The position numbers and the translations under genes were made by a program. Of a stretch of 64,000 bases of DNA, positions 9,483-17,840 are shown one piece after another. Location of the stretch: assembly GCF_001761325.1 (NCBI RefSeq), contig NZ_CP017478.1, forward strand, positions 1,308,001-1,372,000. The letters are read 5' to 3'. Position 1 is the first letter of the stretch. The number at the start of each line of letters is the position of its first letter. Source of the stretch: Urechidicola croceus (GTDB lineage: Bacteria > Bacteroidota > Bacteroidia > Flavobacteriales > Flavobacteriaceae). The notes beneath the pieces were generated by a model, which saw nothing but the letters and a program-made list of their open reading frames with translations, was not told the origin of the DNA and did no database searches.

Positions 9483-10514
9483 ATGAGCGAAAAATCAATT
9501 TATATTCTTGGTATTGAATCATCTTGTGATGATACTAGTGCTTCTGTTTTACGAAACGGAAAAGTACTATCAAATGTTGTGGCAAATCAAGAAATTCATA
9601 CAGCATATGGCGGTGTAGTTCCTGAATTAGCATCACGAGCACATCAACAAAATATTATTCCGGTTGTTCAACAAGCAATACAAAGAGCAAATATCGACAA
9701 AAAAGAGTTAAAAGCCATAGCATTTACTCGCGGACCTGGATTAATGGGATCATTATTGGTGGGAACCTCATTTGCTAAGAGTTTATCTATGGGATTAGGC
9801 ATACCATTAATTGCTGTAAATCATATGCAGGCTCACATTTTAGCACATTTTATTGATGAAAAAGAGCAAAAAAAACCACCTTTTCCATTTCTATGTTTGA
9901 CTATAAGTGGAGGTCATACCCAAATTGTAAAGGTTTCTAATTATTTTGAAATGGAAGTGTTAGGGGAAACTATGGATGATGCTGTTGGTGAAGCATTTGA
10001 TAAGTCAGCAAAAATATTAGGATTACCTTATCCTGGAGGTCCGTTAATTGATAAATATGCTCAGTTAGGGAACCCAAAAACTTATAAATTTACGAAACCA
10101 AAAGTTGGCGATATGGATTTTAGTTTCAGTGGTTTAAAAACTGGCATACTTCGATTTATACAAAAAAATGTTCAGCAAAATTCAAACTTCATAGAAGAAA
10201 ATTTAAATGATATTTGTGCATCAATTCAACATACAATTGTGGAAATATTGATGGATAAACTAAAAAATTCTGTAAAAATTACAGGAATCAAACATATAGC
10301 AATTGCTGGTGGAGTAAGTGCAAACTCTGAAATAAGGAAAGTTTTAAAAGAAGCCGAAAAAAGGAGAGGTTGGTCAACTTATATTCCAAAATTTGAATAT
10401 ACTACCGACAATGCAGCAATGATAGGAATCACAGGTTACTTAGCATATCTAGAAAATAATTTTTCAAACATTAACACAAGTGCAACTGCTAGACTAAAAG
10501 TTGATTCTAAATAA
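9483..10514 (+). CDS. tsaD: tRNA N6-threonylcarbamoyladenosine transferase TsaD
   Basis: TsaD (Kae1/YgjD), 343 aa. It transfers threonylcarbamoyl from TC-AMP to A37 of ANN-decoding tRNAs together with TsaB and TsaE. The ASKHA-fold ATPase signatures are clear: GIESSCDDTSAS at residues 10-21, the metal-binding NHMQAH at 113-118 (His114 and His118), SGGHTQ near 144, and the late phosphate motif AGGVSANSEIR near residue 280. Length is normal. The gene stands alone on the plus strand, divergent from tamB and convergent with the sigma-factor operon. Confidence 0.97.
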   Translation: MSEKSIYILGIESSCDDTSASVLRNGKVLSNVVANQEIHTAYGGVVPELASRAHQQNIIPVVQQAIQRANIDKKELKAIAFTRGPGLMGSLLVGTSFAKSLSMGLGIPLIAVNHMQAHILAHFIDEKEQKKPPFPFLCLTISGGHTQIVKVSNYFEMEVLGETMDDAVGEAFDKSAKILGLPYPGGPLIDKYAQLGNPKTYKFTKPKVGDMDFSFSGLKTGILRFIQKNVQQNSNFIEENLNDICASIQHTIVEILMDKLKNSVKITGIKHIAIAGGVSANSEIRKVLKEAEKRRGWSTYIPKFEYTTDNAAMIGITGYLAYLENNFSNINTSATARLKVDSK

Positions 10515-10524
10515 TTTAAAACCT

Positions 10525-10563
10525 AAAAAACTCCAACAAACAAATGGTTTATTAGAGTTTTTC
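10525..10563 (-). terminator. Terminator of the sigma-factor operon
   Basis: Arms at 10528-10541 and 10547-10560 with a 5-base loop, flanked by an A tract and a T tract. Read on the minus strand all 14 positions pair, two as G-U. Read on the plus strand the same two positions are C-A mismatches. It therefore suits the minus-strand operon better than tsaD. Confidence 0.7.
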
Positions 10564-10582
10564 TTTCATATACTACTTTTAA

Positions 10583-11632
10583 TTAATCAATATAAGTGAT
10601 ATTATCTGGTAGTGTTATTTTACCATATTTTGCGTTCATTTTTAAACGTGCAGTTTTAGGAACTTTAATCACTATACTTTTTTTGATTTTAAATTTTTTG
10701 GCCATTTCGCCACCTTTTTCTTTTATCTTTTCTGCATATTTTCTTTGTATTTCAGCCTCCATTTCTTTTGCGCGAACTTCTAGTTTAGCGATTTTAGCCT
10801 CATCAGTATTAAAGTTTTTTTCAAGTTCATCTGCCCACTTTTCCATTTCTTCACCAAACTTTTCTCCCCATTGTTCCATCGAATCACCAAATTTTTCTCC
10901 CCATTCTTCCATTCGCTTTTCATAGGCTTTTATCTTAGGCTCATTATCTTTCTCCCATTGTTCCATTTTTAATTCAAATTCCTTCATTTTTGGCTCCATA
11001 TCTTTTTCCCATTGCGCCATTTTCTTCTCATATTCTTTCATTTGCTTTCCATATTTCTCTTCGAATTCTTTTTCCCAATCTTCTTGATGTTTTTGAAATT
11101 CTTCCATGTATTTTTCCTTATCTTTTTCATAAGCTTCATGATCAAATTCTATTTCAGTCAAATGCTCAATTACTGGTGCTGGAAAAGGTGGAACTGGCGG
11201 AACAGGGCTTTCTGGGAATTCTGAGTAAAAATCACCATTAAACAGCGTTCCTATTTGAACAAATGGTTCTAAATCAAAATCAAAATCAAAATCCATATTA
11301 TCAAATACTTCAAAATGTTCATGATAATCACTAGATGAATTTGATGTGATTACTACCTTAGTACTGTTTCCTAATGCCTCAAACCCCCAACCTTCAAAAT
11401 ACTTGTTTGACTCTTCTTTAGTCATACCTTCAAGTTCCCAAACACCTTCTATAGAAACTGTGTTTCTATTCCATGTTTCAACAGTTACATCAGTATGTTT
11501 AGTATTTATTTCGACTATAACATCTTTATTAACACTAAATGTTTCGTTAATTTTTTTTTCCTGCTTTTGTCCAAAAACGATAGTTGAACAGAATACCATT
11601 GTCCAAATTATTTTATGCTTGAATACTTTCAT
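10583..11632 (-). CDS. Secreted coiled-coil protein with DUF4097-like ends
   Basis: 349 aa, function unknown. A signal peptide (residues 1-21, ending VFGQ) leads to a beta-rich part (30-65) of the kind seen in DUF4097/adhesin-like proteins (VNKDVIVEINTKHTDV). Next come a DFDFDFD stretch and a Pro-rich linker (143-153), then a very charged Glu/Lys helix from about 165 to 312. In this helix, Trp recurs at 186, 208, 226, 244, 255 and 266. The last 30 residues return to the DUF4097 type (IVIKVPKTARLKMNAKYGK) and then stop abruptly, so the C-terminal beta domain appears truncated. It overlaps the upstream anti-sigma-like gene by 20 bases and is the last gene of that operon, which suggests an envelope output of the sigma factor. 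Confidence 0.7.
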   Translation of the reverse strand: MKVFKHKIIWTMVFCSTIVFGQKQEKKINETFSVNKDVIVEINTKHTDVTVETWNRNTVSIEGVWELEGMTKEESNKYFEGWGFEALGNSTKVVITSNSSSDYHEHFEVFDNMDFDFDFDLEPFVQIGTLFNGDFYSEFPESPVPPVPPFPAPVIEHLTEIEFDHEAYEKDKEKYMEEFQKHQEDWEKEFEEKYGKQMKEYEKKMAQWEKDMEPKMKEFELKMEQWEKDNEPKIKAYEKRMEEWGEKFGDSMEQWGEKFGEEMEKWADELEKNFNTDEAKIAKLEVRAKEMEAEIQRKYAEKIKEKGGEMAKKFKIKKSIVIKVPKTARLKMNAKYGKITLPDNITYID

Positions 11633-12191
11633 GTTGTTGTGATTTTAAATTTTCTATGAGTTCTAATTTCTTTTTTAATTGGCGAAGTAATTGTAACCTT
11701 AACTGAAGGTTTTCTATTAAACTATCAATTGTTTGCTCAGTTACTTCATCAGAGTTTAACTTACTATTGAGTTCCTTATATTCACGTTGTAAATCGCTCA
11801 ACTGTGACAAATAAACATCTAATAAATCTTTGTTTTCTTCAGTAATTTTAATTGTAGAAATTTGATAATTTATTTTTGCCAAATAATATTGTTCTATTTT
11901 TTTCAATTCAGGTGAAACTTCTGCCAAAGACTTTACTTTTTTATTATCTTTTTTTTCTTCTTGCGCAACTTCAACCTTTGAATCATTAATCTTAAAATAT
12001 TTGTATCCTGCAAAACTTATACTTAAAAGAAGTACAATTGATGCTGCAATTCTTAAAAAAGAAAATTGATTATTAGGTTTTGGAAATTCTGTTTCCAATC
12101 TTTTTTCGAATCTATTAAAATGTCCTTCCGGTAATTTTTGAGAAGTCATTTTTGATTCTTGCTCTAATATTTTTTTAATATCCTGTGCCAT
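11613..12191 (-). CDS. Probable anti-sigma factor (single-pass membrane protein)
   Basis: 192 aa. A cytosolic N-terminus of about 45 residues (with HFNRFEKRLETEFP) is followed by one membrane helix (about 46-65, LRIAASIVLLLSISFAGY) and a long charged coiled-coil C-terminus probably outside the membrane. The position directly after an ECF sigma gene with a 17-base overlap, plus this topology, make an anti-sigma or sensor role likely. No zinc-binding anti-sigma motif (HxxxCxxC) is present, so it is not a ZAS-type protein. The function is inferred from context. Confidence 0.6.
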   Translation of the reverse strand: MAQDIKKILEQESKMTSQKLPEGHFNRFEKRLETEFPKPNNQFSFLRIAASIVLLLSISFAGYKYFKINDSKVEVAQEEKKDNKKVKSLAEVSPELKKIEQYYLAKINYQISTIKITEENKDLLDVYLSQLSDLQREYKELNSKLNSDEVTEQTIDSLIENLQLRLQLLRQLKKKLELIENLKSQQHESIQA

Positions 12192-12732
12192 TACCTTTTT
12201 GTTTTAATAATTCTTTCAATTTTTGTTTTCCTCTTAATAGTTGTGTTCGAGAATTTACTTCTGTAATGTTTAATATTTGTGATATTTCTTGATGATCATA
12301 ACCTTCCATCAAATAAAGTGTTAGGATTAATTCATATTTTTGAGGTAGTCGAGAAATTACAGTTTTCACTTCTTCTGCCGAAATTTCATCTGCAACTTCC
12401 CAATTATTATCATCTACCACATTCAAATAGTTATCATCCAATTCCGAAAAATTATACTTTACTGATTTTAATGTATCAATACTTTTATTAACCACTATTC
12501 TCTTAAGCCATGCACCAAATGTAACTTCACCTTTAAAAGTATTAATTTTACTAAATGCTTTGATAAATGCTTCTTGCATTACATCTTCAGCATCTTGTGA
12601 ATTTTTCATAAATCGAAATGCTACATTATACATTGCATCACAATATTGATTGTACAATTTTAATTGTGCTTTTCTATTCTGATTTCTACACTGCTTGATT
12701 AAATCAGTATGGTATAGCTTTGTTTTAAACAT
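12175..12732 (-). CDS. ECF RNA polymerase sigma factor
   Basis: 185 aa, sigma-70 family, extracytoplasmic-function type. Region 2 is visible at about residues 25-90 (CDAMYNVAFRFMKNSQDAED, then VMQEAFIKAF). Region 4 is at about 125-175 (LPQKYELILTLYLMEGYDHQ, then EISQILNITEVNSRTQLLRG), the helix-turn-helix that contacts the -35 element. It heads a three-gene overlapping operon with a probable anti-sigma factor and a secreted protein. No matching promoter consensus was seen upstream, which would fit self-activation through a different promoter type (inference). Confidence 0.93.
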   Translation of the reverse strand: MFKTKLYHTDLIKQCRNQNRKAQLKLYNQYCDAMYNVAFRFMKNSQDAEDVMQEAFIKAFSKINTFKGEVTFGAWLKRIVVNKSIDTLKSVKYNFSELDDNYLNVVDDNNWEVADEISAEEVKTVISRLPQKYELILTLYLMEGYDHQEISQILNITEVNSRTQLLRGKQKLKELLKQKGNGTGY

Positions 12733-12820
12733 GGGTTTGATTAGTGTTCATTTTAAAGACGATACTTTTTTCGTTATGTTGCAAATTTCTTAGATTTTTT
12801 ACAATATATTTTTTAGACAT

Positions 12821-12849
12821 AAAAAAAGCCCCCATAATTGGAGGCTTTA
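12821..12849 (-). terminator. Intrinsic terminator after the E2 gene
   Basis: A stem AAAGCCTCC / GGGGGCTTT with loop AATTAT, followed on the minus strand by a run of U. It lies directly after the stop of the 2-oxoacid dehydrogenase E2 gene. Confidence 0.8.
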
Positions 12850-12867
12850 AAGTTTCGTCATAGTATA

Positions 12868-14187
12868 TTAAAACTCGGCATTAGGATCCCAAGATTCTAA
12901 ATAGTCTTTTATATGTTTAATAAACATTCCTCCCATTGCACCGTTCACAACTCTATGATCGTATGAATGTGATAAAAACATTTTATGTCTAATTCCTATA
13001 AAATCGCCTTCTGAAGTTTCTATTACTGATGGCATTTTTCTTATTGCTCCTAAAGCTAGAATTCCAACTTGTGGTTGATTGATAATAGGTGTACCCATTA
13101 CACTACCAAAACTACCAACATTAGTTACTGTATAAGTTCCATCTTGAATATCATCAGGTTTTAACTGATTATTTCTTGCTTTTAAGGCTAAAGTATTAAC
13201 TGCTTTAGTCATTCCAACAAGGTTTAATTGATCTGCATTTTTAATTACTGGAACTATTAAATTTCCATCAGGAAGAGCCGCAGCCATTCCCAAATTAATA
13301 TTTTTCTTTTTAATTACTTTATCTCCTTCAAGTGAAATATTTATCATTGGAAAATCTTTCAAGGTTTTAGCAACTGCTTGCATAAAAACTGGAGTATAAG
13401 TGATTTTCTCACCTTCTCTTGCTAAAAACTTATCTTTTACTTTTTCACGCCACTTTACAATATTAGTTACATCAACTTCTATAAAAGATTGAACATGTGC
13501 TGATGTTTGAGTAGATTTTACCATGTGATTGGCTATCAATTTACCCATTCGAGTCATTTCAATAATTTCATCACCACTTCCTACAGTAATTGGGGAAGAT
13601 GACGTTTGATCTACAGGAGTAATTTCTTGTTTAACTTGACTTGCTTTAACTTCTGGTGTAGTAGGTTTGGGTTTACTTTGTTTTGTTTCAATAAATGCTA
13701 AAATATCATTTTTTGTAACTCTTCCATCTTTTCCAGAACCTGAAACACTTTCAAGTTCATCCATAGAAATCCCTTCTTTACTTGCAATATTTCTAACTAA
13801 AGGAGAGTAAAATTTTCCACTATCGCCAGTTTTCGCAATTGGTTTTGAAGTTGATACATTTTCAATAACTTCATCAACAGATTTTTCTATTTCAACTGCT
13901 GCTGTTTCCACTTTAGGAACTTCAACTGTTGTGTTTTCAACTTCGCCATTAATTTCAATCACAGCAAACGTTTGGCCAACTTGAACAACATCATCTTTAT
14001 CAAATAATTTTTCCACCAAAACCCCTTCAACTTCACTAGGAACCTCAGAATCAACCTTATCTGTTGCTATCTCAACAACAGCGTCATCCAATTCAATTGT
14101 ATCACCAACTTCTTTTAACCAAGATGTAATTGTAGCCTCCGCTACACTCTCACCCATTTTAGGAAGTTTCAATTCAAATTTTGCCAT
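12868..14187 (-). CDS. 2-oxoacid dehydrogenase E2 (dihydrolipoyl acyltransferase)
   Basis: 439 aa. One lipoyl domain (residues 1-77, lipoyl Lys44 in EIATDKVDSE), an acidic linker, a peripheral subunit-binding domain (about 130-165, PLVRNIASKEGI), and a catalytic acyltransferase domain ending with SYDHRVVNGAMGG, the HxxxDG-type active site with Asn for Asp. The start is placed at 14187 because MAKFELKLPKMGES is the family N-terminus. The frame stays open for 31 more codons upstream, but that stretch looks non-coding. The sequence resembles branched-chain or 2-oxoglutarate E2 more than the pyruvate E2 encoded at 47.6 kb. No E1 or E3 gene is adjacent, so its substrate is not settled. Confidence 0.88.
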   Translation of the reverse strand: MAKFELKLPKMGESVAEATITSWLKEVGDTIELDDAVVEIATDKVDSEVPSEVEGVLVEKLFDKDDVVQVGQTFAVIEINGEVENTTVEVPKVETAAVEIEKSVDEVIENVSTSKPIAKTGDSGKFYSPLVRNIASKEGISMDELESVSGSGKDGRVTKNDILAFIETKQSKPKPTTPEVKASQVKQEITPVDQTSSSPITVGSGDEIIEMTRMGKLIANHMVKSTQTSAHVQSFIEVDVTNIVKWREKVKDKFLAREGEKITYTPVFMQAVAKTLKDFPMINISLEGDKVIKKKNINLGMAAALPDGNLIVPVIKNADQLNLVGMTKAVNTLALKARNNQLKPDDIQDGTYTVTNVGSFGSVMGTPIINQPQVGILALGAIRKMPSVIETSEGDFIGIRHKMFLSHSYDHRVVNGAMGGMFIKHIKDYLESWDPNAEF

Positions 14188-14381
14188 TTTACCAACTGTT
14201 ATTTCTGACTGCGAAAATAATAAAAAAGAAGAATAATATACTTTAAAATTGCTAAATATTTTTAAATTAAAAAAAAGCAAATATTTCTATATTCGTAATT
14301 ATAACAATTTTTTAACGCGTATTAATGTATTATAATTATTTGAAAGTTTATTTTAATGAGAATATGCTAATTAAATTTAAA

Positions 14382-14816
14382 TTATCGTTTAGTAAAACCT
14401 TTTGGAAGGTATAGTTTTTCAAAATCATAAAGACTAATATAAATTAAAATTGGTTCTTCTAGTCCTTCATAAATAACTTCATAAACATCAACAAGAGCAG
14501 ATCCCATAAATGAATTACTACTTTTATAAGGACAACAACTACCTCTTCTATGAAATTGTAAAGTTTCGCCATTTGGTCCTGCAAGGGATGATAAATATTT
14601 TCTTTGATTTTCAACACTCATATCTCCTACTTTTACAGGATTTTCACCATTCAAACCATAATTTTTGTTTTTTGAATATTCAGAAATATTTTCAAACGGA
14701 ACATGATCTAAAGAAGTGCTAGTAGAATTAGTGCTTGTGCTTAATATTGTTGGTTGTTTTGAACCACAAGAAGCTAGTGTTATAAAAACCAAAATGAAAA
14801 ATAATCGTAATTTCAT
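14382..14816 (-). CDS. Small hypothetical lipoprotein
   Basis: 144 aa. The signal peptide ends in a lipobox with Cys17 (ITLASCGSK), so the mature protein is a lipid-anchored envelope protein. After a Ser/Thr-rich linker, the core has a distinctive RRGSCCPYKSS segment and a closing aromatic strand region. I recognise this as a small family common in Flavobacteria, but no activity is evident, and any enzymatic name attached to relatives would need proof. It lies downstream of hemF on the same strand with a 74-base gap and could be transcribed with the heme operon. Confidence 0.7.
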   Translation of the reverse strand: MKLRLFFILVFITLASCGSKQPTILSTSTNSTSTSLDHVPFENISEYSKNKNYGLNGENPVKVGDMSVENQRKYLSSLAGPNGETLQFHRRGSCCPYKSSNSFMGSALVDVYEVIYEGLEEPILIYISLYDFEKLYLPKGFTKR

Positions 14817-14890
14817 AACTATATGTTTTTAAGTAAAAATACGATTTTTAATCGAAAGTATTACTAAAAAAGACATAATCTGGAAGTAAA

Positions 14891-15793
14891 TTAGACCCAA
14901 CTAATAGGATTCTTCAAAACTTCTAAAAGTTTTGCTTCATCACTATTTTTTCCTGGCTGATAATTGTAATGCCATTGAACATGAGGTGGCAAACTCATCA
15001 AAATACTTTCAATACGACCGTTTGTTTTCAATCCGAATAAAGTTCCTTTATCGTGAATTAAATTAAACTCAACATAACGACCTCTACGTATTTCCTGCCA
15101 ATCACGTTGTTCTTTAGTATAATCTAAACCTTTTCTTTTCTCTACAATTGGAACGTATCCGTTAAGGAAACTATTACCTACTTCAGTTACAAAATCATAC
15201 CAATTTTGCATTGACATTTCGTCTGTTTCTTGACATCTATCAAAGAATAATCCTCCTATTCCACGTGCTTCATTACGATGTGTATTCCAAAAGTATTCAT
15301 CACACTGTCTTTTATATTTTGCATAAAATTCTAGTTGGTGTTTATCACAAGCTTCTTTACAAACTTGGTGAAAATGTTCTGCATCTTCTTCAAATAAGTA
15401 ATATGGTGTTAAATCTTGTCCGCCACCGAACCAACTATTGACAATATTTCCTTCTTTATCATACATTTCAAAATAACGCCAATTTGCATGTACTGTTGGT
15501 ACCATTGGGTTTTTAGGATGTAAAACTAAACTCAATCCGCAAGCGAAAAAATCACAATCAGAAACATTGAAATACTTCTGCATTGATTCAGGCAACTTAC
15601 CATGAACTCCTGAAATATTTACGCCCCCTTTTTCAAAAACGTTCCCATTCTCAATAACTCGAGTTCTTCCGCCTCCACCTTCTGGACGCTCCCATAAATC
15701 TTCTTGAAATTTTGCTTTTCCATCTACTTCTTCTAGTTTAGAAGTAATGCTATCTTGTAATTCGTGTATGTATTTAAAAAATGTATCTTTCAT
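14891..15793 (-). CDS. hemF: Oxygen-dependent coproporphyrinogen III oxidase
   Basis: HemF, 300 aa, decarboxylates coproporphyrinogen III to protoporphyrinogen IX with O2. Hallmarks are the GGGGRTRVIENG segment near residue 40, VPTVHANWRYFEM near 100, FGGGQDLTPYYLFEEDA near 120, the RRGRYVEFNLIHDKGTLFGL block near 240 and the SLPPHVQW segment near the end. Length fits. It is the last heme gene of the minus-strand arm, after a GNAT gene. The oxygen-dependent form indicates an aerobic lifestyle for this step; whether HemN/HemZ is encoded elsewhere cannot be seen. Confidence 0.97.
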   Translation of the reverse strand: MKDTFFKYIHELQDSITSKLEEVDGKAKFQEDLWERPEGGGGRTRVIENGNVFEKGGVNISGVHGKLPESMQKYFNVSDCDFFACGLSLVLHPKNPMVPTVHANWRYFEMYDKEGNIVNSWFGGGQDLTPYYLFEEDAEHFHQVCKEACDKHQLEFYAKYKRQCDEYFWNTHRNEARGIGGLFFDRCQETDEMSMQNWYDFVTEVGNSFLNGYVPIVEKRKGLDYTKEQRDWQEIRRGRYVEFNLIHDKGTLFGLKTNGRIESILMSLPPHVQWHYNYQPGKNSDEAKLLEVLKNPISWV

Positions 15794-15852
15794 TAGTACT
15801 ATTTAATTTCAACAAAAATATTATGATTTTTTATGCAGATTTATGATAATAA

Positions 15853-16398
15853 TCAGCTTTTGAAATATTCTTCTCTTAGTAATCCAAAATAAACAATATC
15901 TTCAAGAGTTCCATTAATGACTTTATATTCTTGTCGCAAAACACCTTCTTGAACAAATCCATTTTTTAATGCTACTTTTTGGCTTCCTATATTTTTATCA
16001 GATACACAAATGAAAACTTTATTCATATCTAACGTATCAAAACAGAAACTTAGCGTTTTAGAAACTACCTTAGAAATGATTCCTTTACCAGAAAATTCTT
16101 GTGAAATAAAATAACCTATTTCACACTTTTGAATATTTGCATTTATAGATTTTATATTAACTAAACCAATTAAACTACCAGTGTTAGTTTCTCTAATAAA
16201 AAAACAAAAATGTCGTTTCTCTTTTTCTTCAAATGTCCATTCACTGTATAATTCTGTAGCACTTTTTTTGGTTTCACAACGTTTTACAGTTCTTGGAAAT
16301 CCTTTTTTAATATATTCGCGATTAGAATCTATCAAATGAAAAAACTCTTCAAAACTAATATTAAAGATAGATTCTATTTGATAATTTACGAAAGACAT
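15853..16398 (-). CDS. GNAT acetyltransferase (RimJ/RimL-like)
   Basis: 181 aa, GNAT fold. The acetyl-CoA binding motif A region is visible as EIGYFISQEFSGKGIISKVV (about residues 93-112), followed by the KVALKNGFVQEGVLRQ motif B region (about 139-155) typical of RimJ/RimL-type N-acetyltransferases. The substrate is unknown. It sits 7 bases after hemE and 59 before hemF in the same direction, so it is co-transcribed with heme genes. A link to heme synthesis is possible but not shown. Confidence 0.85.
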   Translation of the reverse strand: MSFVNYQIESIFNISFEEFFHLIDSNREYIKKGFPRTVKRCETKKSATELYSEWTFEEKEKRHFCFFIRETNTGSLIGLVNIKSINANIQKCEIGYFISQEFSGKGIISKVVSKTLSFCFDTLDMNKVFICVSDKNIGSQKVALKNGFVQEGVLRQEYKVINGTLEDIVYFGLLREEYFKS

Positions 16399-16404
16399 TA
16401 TTAC

Positions 16405-17427
16405 TTAACTTTTATATTCTTTCACTGCATCAATAAATGCTTTTGCATTTTCTAAAGGAATATCTGGCAAAATTCCATGACCTAAATTCACGATATATTT
16501 ATCCTTACCAAAAGCATCAATCATAGTATGAACCATTTTTTTAATTTCAGTTGGCGGAGAATATAAACGTGTTGGATCAAAGTTTCCTTGAAGTGTAATT
16601 TTATTATTAGTCAATTTACGAGCAACTTCTGGAGTTACTGTCCAATCAACTCCTAATGCAGATGCATTAGAATTTGACATTTCTTCCAACGCATACCAAC
16701 AACCTTTGGCAAACGAAATAACTGGTGCATCGTCTTTTAATGCTTCAATAATCTGATTGATATATTTCCAAGAAAACTCTTGATAATCAACAGGAGAAAG
16801 CATTCCTCCCCAAGAATCAAATACTTGCACAGCATTTACACCTGCTTTCACTTTTGCTTTCAAATATGCAATTGTAGTATCTGTGATTTTTTGTAATAAT
16901 TGATGTGCAGCAATAGGGTTTGTAAAACAAAATTTCTTGGCTTTATCAAATGATTTACTTCCTTGACCTTGCACACAATAACATAAAATTGTCCAAGGAG
17001 AACCAGCAAAACCAATTAAAGGAACCTCATCATTCAACAATTCTTTAGTCGCTTTAATAGCCTGCATTACATAATCCAATTCTACATTTACATCTGGAAC
17101 GATTACCTCATCAACACCTTTTTGATCACGAATAGGATTAGGTAAATAAGGACCGAAATTTGGTTTCATTTGTACCTCAATATTCATTGCTTGTGGAATT
17201 ACCAAAATATCTGAAAATAAAATAGCAACATCCATTCCGTATCTTCGGATTGGTTGTACTGTAATTTCACTTGCCAATTCTGGTGTACGACAACGTGTAA
17301 AGAAATCGTATTTCTCACGAATTGCCATAAATTCTGGTAAATATCTTCCAGCTTGACGCATCATCCATACTGGTGGACGTTCTACAGTTTCGCCTTTAAG
17401 GGCTCTTAAAAATAAATCGTTTTTCAT
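16405..17427 (-). CDS. hemE: Uroporphyrinogen decarboxylase
   Basis: HemE, 340 aa, decarboxylates the four acetate groups of uroporphyrinogen III. The N-terminal signature [16 protein letters not shown] (residues 17-32) carries Arg24 and Arg28. The catalytic Asp is Asp73 in [10 protein letters not shown]. The second signature [16 protein letters not shown] and the closing [14 protein letters not shown] are present. It is separated from hemL by a four-helix-bundle gene that looks inserted. Confidence 0.98.
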   Translation of the reverse strand: MKNDLFLRALKGETVERPPVWMMRQAGRYLPEFMAIREKYDFFTRCRTPELASEITVQPIRRYGMDVAILFSDILVIPQAMNIEVQMKPNFGPYLPNPIRDQKGVDEVIVPDVNVELDYVMQAIKATKELLNDEVPLIGFAGSPWTILCYCVQGQGSKSFDKAKKFCFTNPIAAHQLLQKITDTTIAYLKAKVKAGVNAVQVFDSWGGMLSPVDYQEFSWKYINQIIEALKDDAPVISFAKGCWYALEEMSNSNASALGVDWTVTPEVARKLTNNKITLQGNFDPTRLYSPPTEIKKMVHTMIDAFGKDKYIVNLGHGILPDIPLENAKAFIDAVKEYKS

Positions 17428-17435
17428 TTTTTTTG

Positions 17436-17840
17436 AATCTAGTCTTTAAGTATCAAGTAATTGGTACTATTTATTTTGTAAATGCCTATTAAAGTTAAAA
17501 AGCATTTTTTGAATTTTATTTAATTGCTCTATAACTTTATTAAAAGTTATTTCATCCAAATAATTTATTTCATTAGAAATAATTAATTGAGTTTCAAGTT
17601 CAAATGAAGAGCCCAATGCAATTTGAATAAACCTTGAAAAGTCTTTGTCACTTTTTCTACTTGCTCCTTCAGCAATATTTGACGGAATTGAAACCGATGC
17701 TCTATTTATTTGAGAAGTAATTCCATATAGTTCTGACTTAGGAAAAGTATTTGTTATTTTAAAAACTTCAACACTAAAATCCTTAGCCTCTTTCCAAACA
17801 TTTAATTCTTTAAAGTTATGCATATCTTGATACTAATCTA
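17436..17840. repeat. Inverted and direct repeats enclosing the four-helix-bundle gene
   Basis: AGTATCAAG at 17449-17457 and its exact complement CTTGATACT at 17826-17834 enclose the 118-aa gene almost flush. The direct repeat AATCTA stands outside both, at 17436-17441 and 17835-17840. The right copy contains the hemL stop codon. The arrangement looks like a small inserted cassette with a 6-bp duplication, but 6- and 9-bp matches in AT-rich DNA can occur by chance. Confidence 0.5.
17467..17823 (-). CDS. Four-helix bundle protein (S23 / bAvd-like family)
   Basis: 118 aa. Family hallmarks are clear: FKELNVWKEAKDFSVEVF near the start, the central QINRASVSIPSNIAEGASR (about residues 38-56), and GSSFELETQL near 71-80. 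The family is known from intervening sequences inside 23S rRNA and from many solitary genes in Bacteroidota. Its basic four-helix fold resembles Avd of diversity-generating retroelements, and its solitary members have no established function. It interrupts the heme operon between hemL and hemE in the same orientation, bounded by a 9-bp inverted repeat. No reverse transcriptase is nearby. Confidence 0.93.
   Translation of the reverse strand: MHNFKELNVWKEAKDFSVEVFKITNTFPKSELYGITSQINRASVSIPSNIAEGASRKSDKDFSRFIQIALGSSFELETQLIISNEINYLDEITFNKVIEQLNKIQKMLFNFNRHLQNK

Noticed and set aside
17467-17823. Four-helix-bundle gene as a sign of 23S rRNA
   Set aside because: No rRNA sequence on either side; the neighbours are hemL and hemE.
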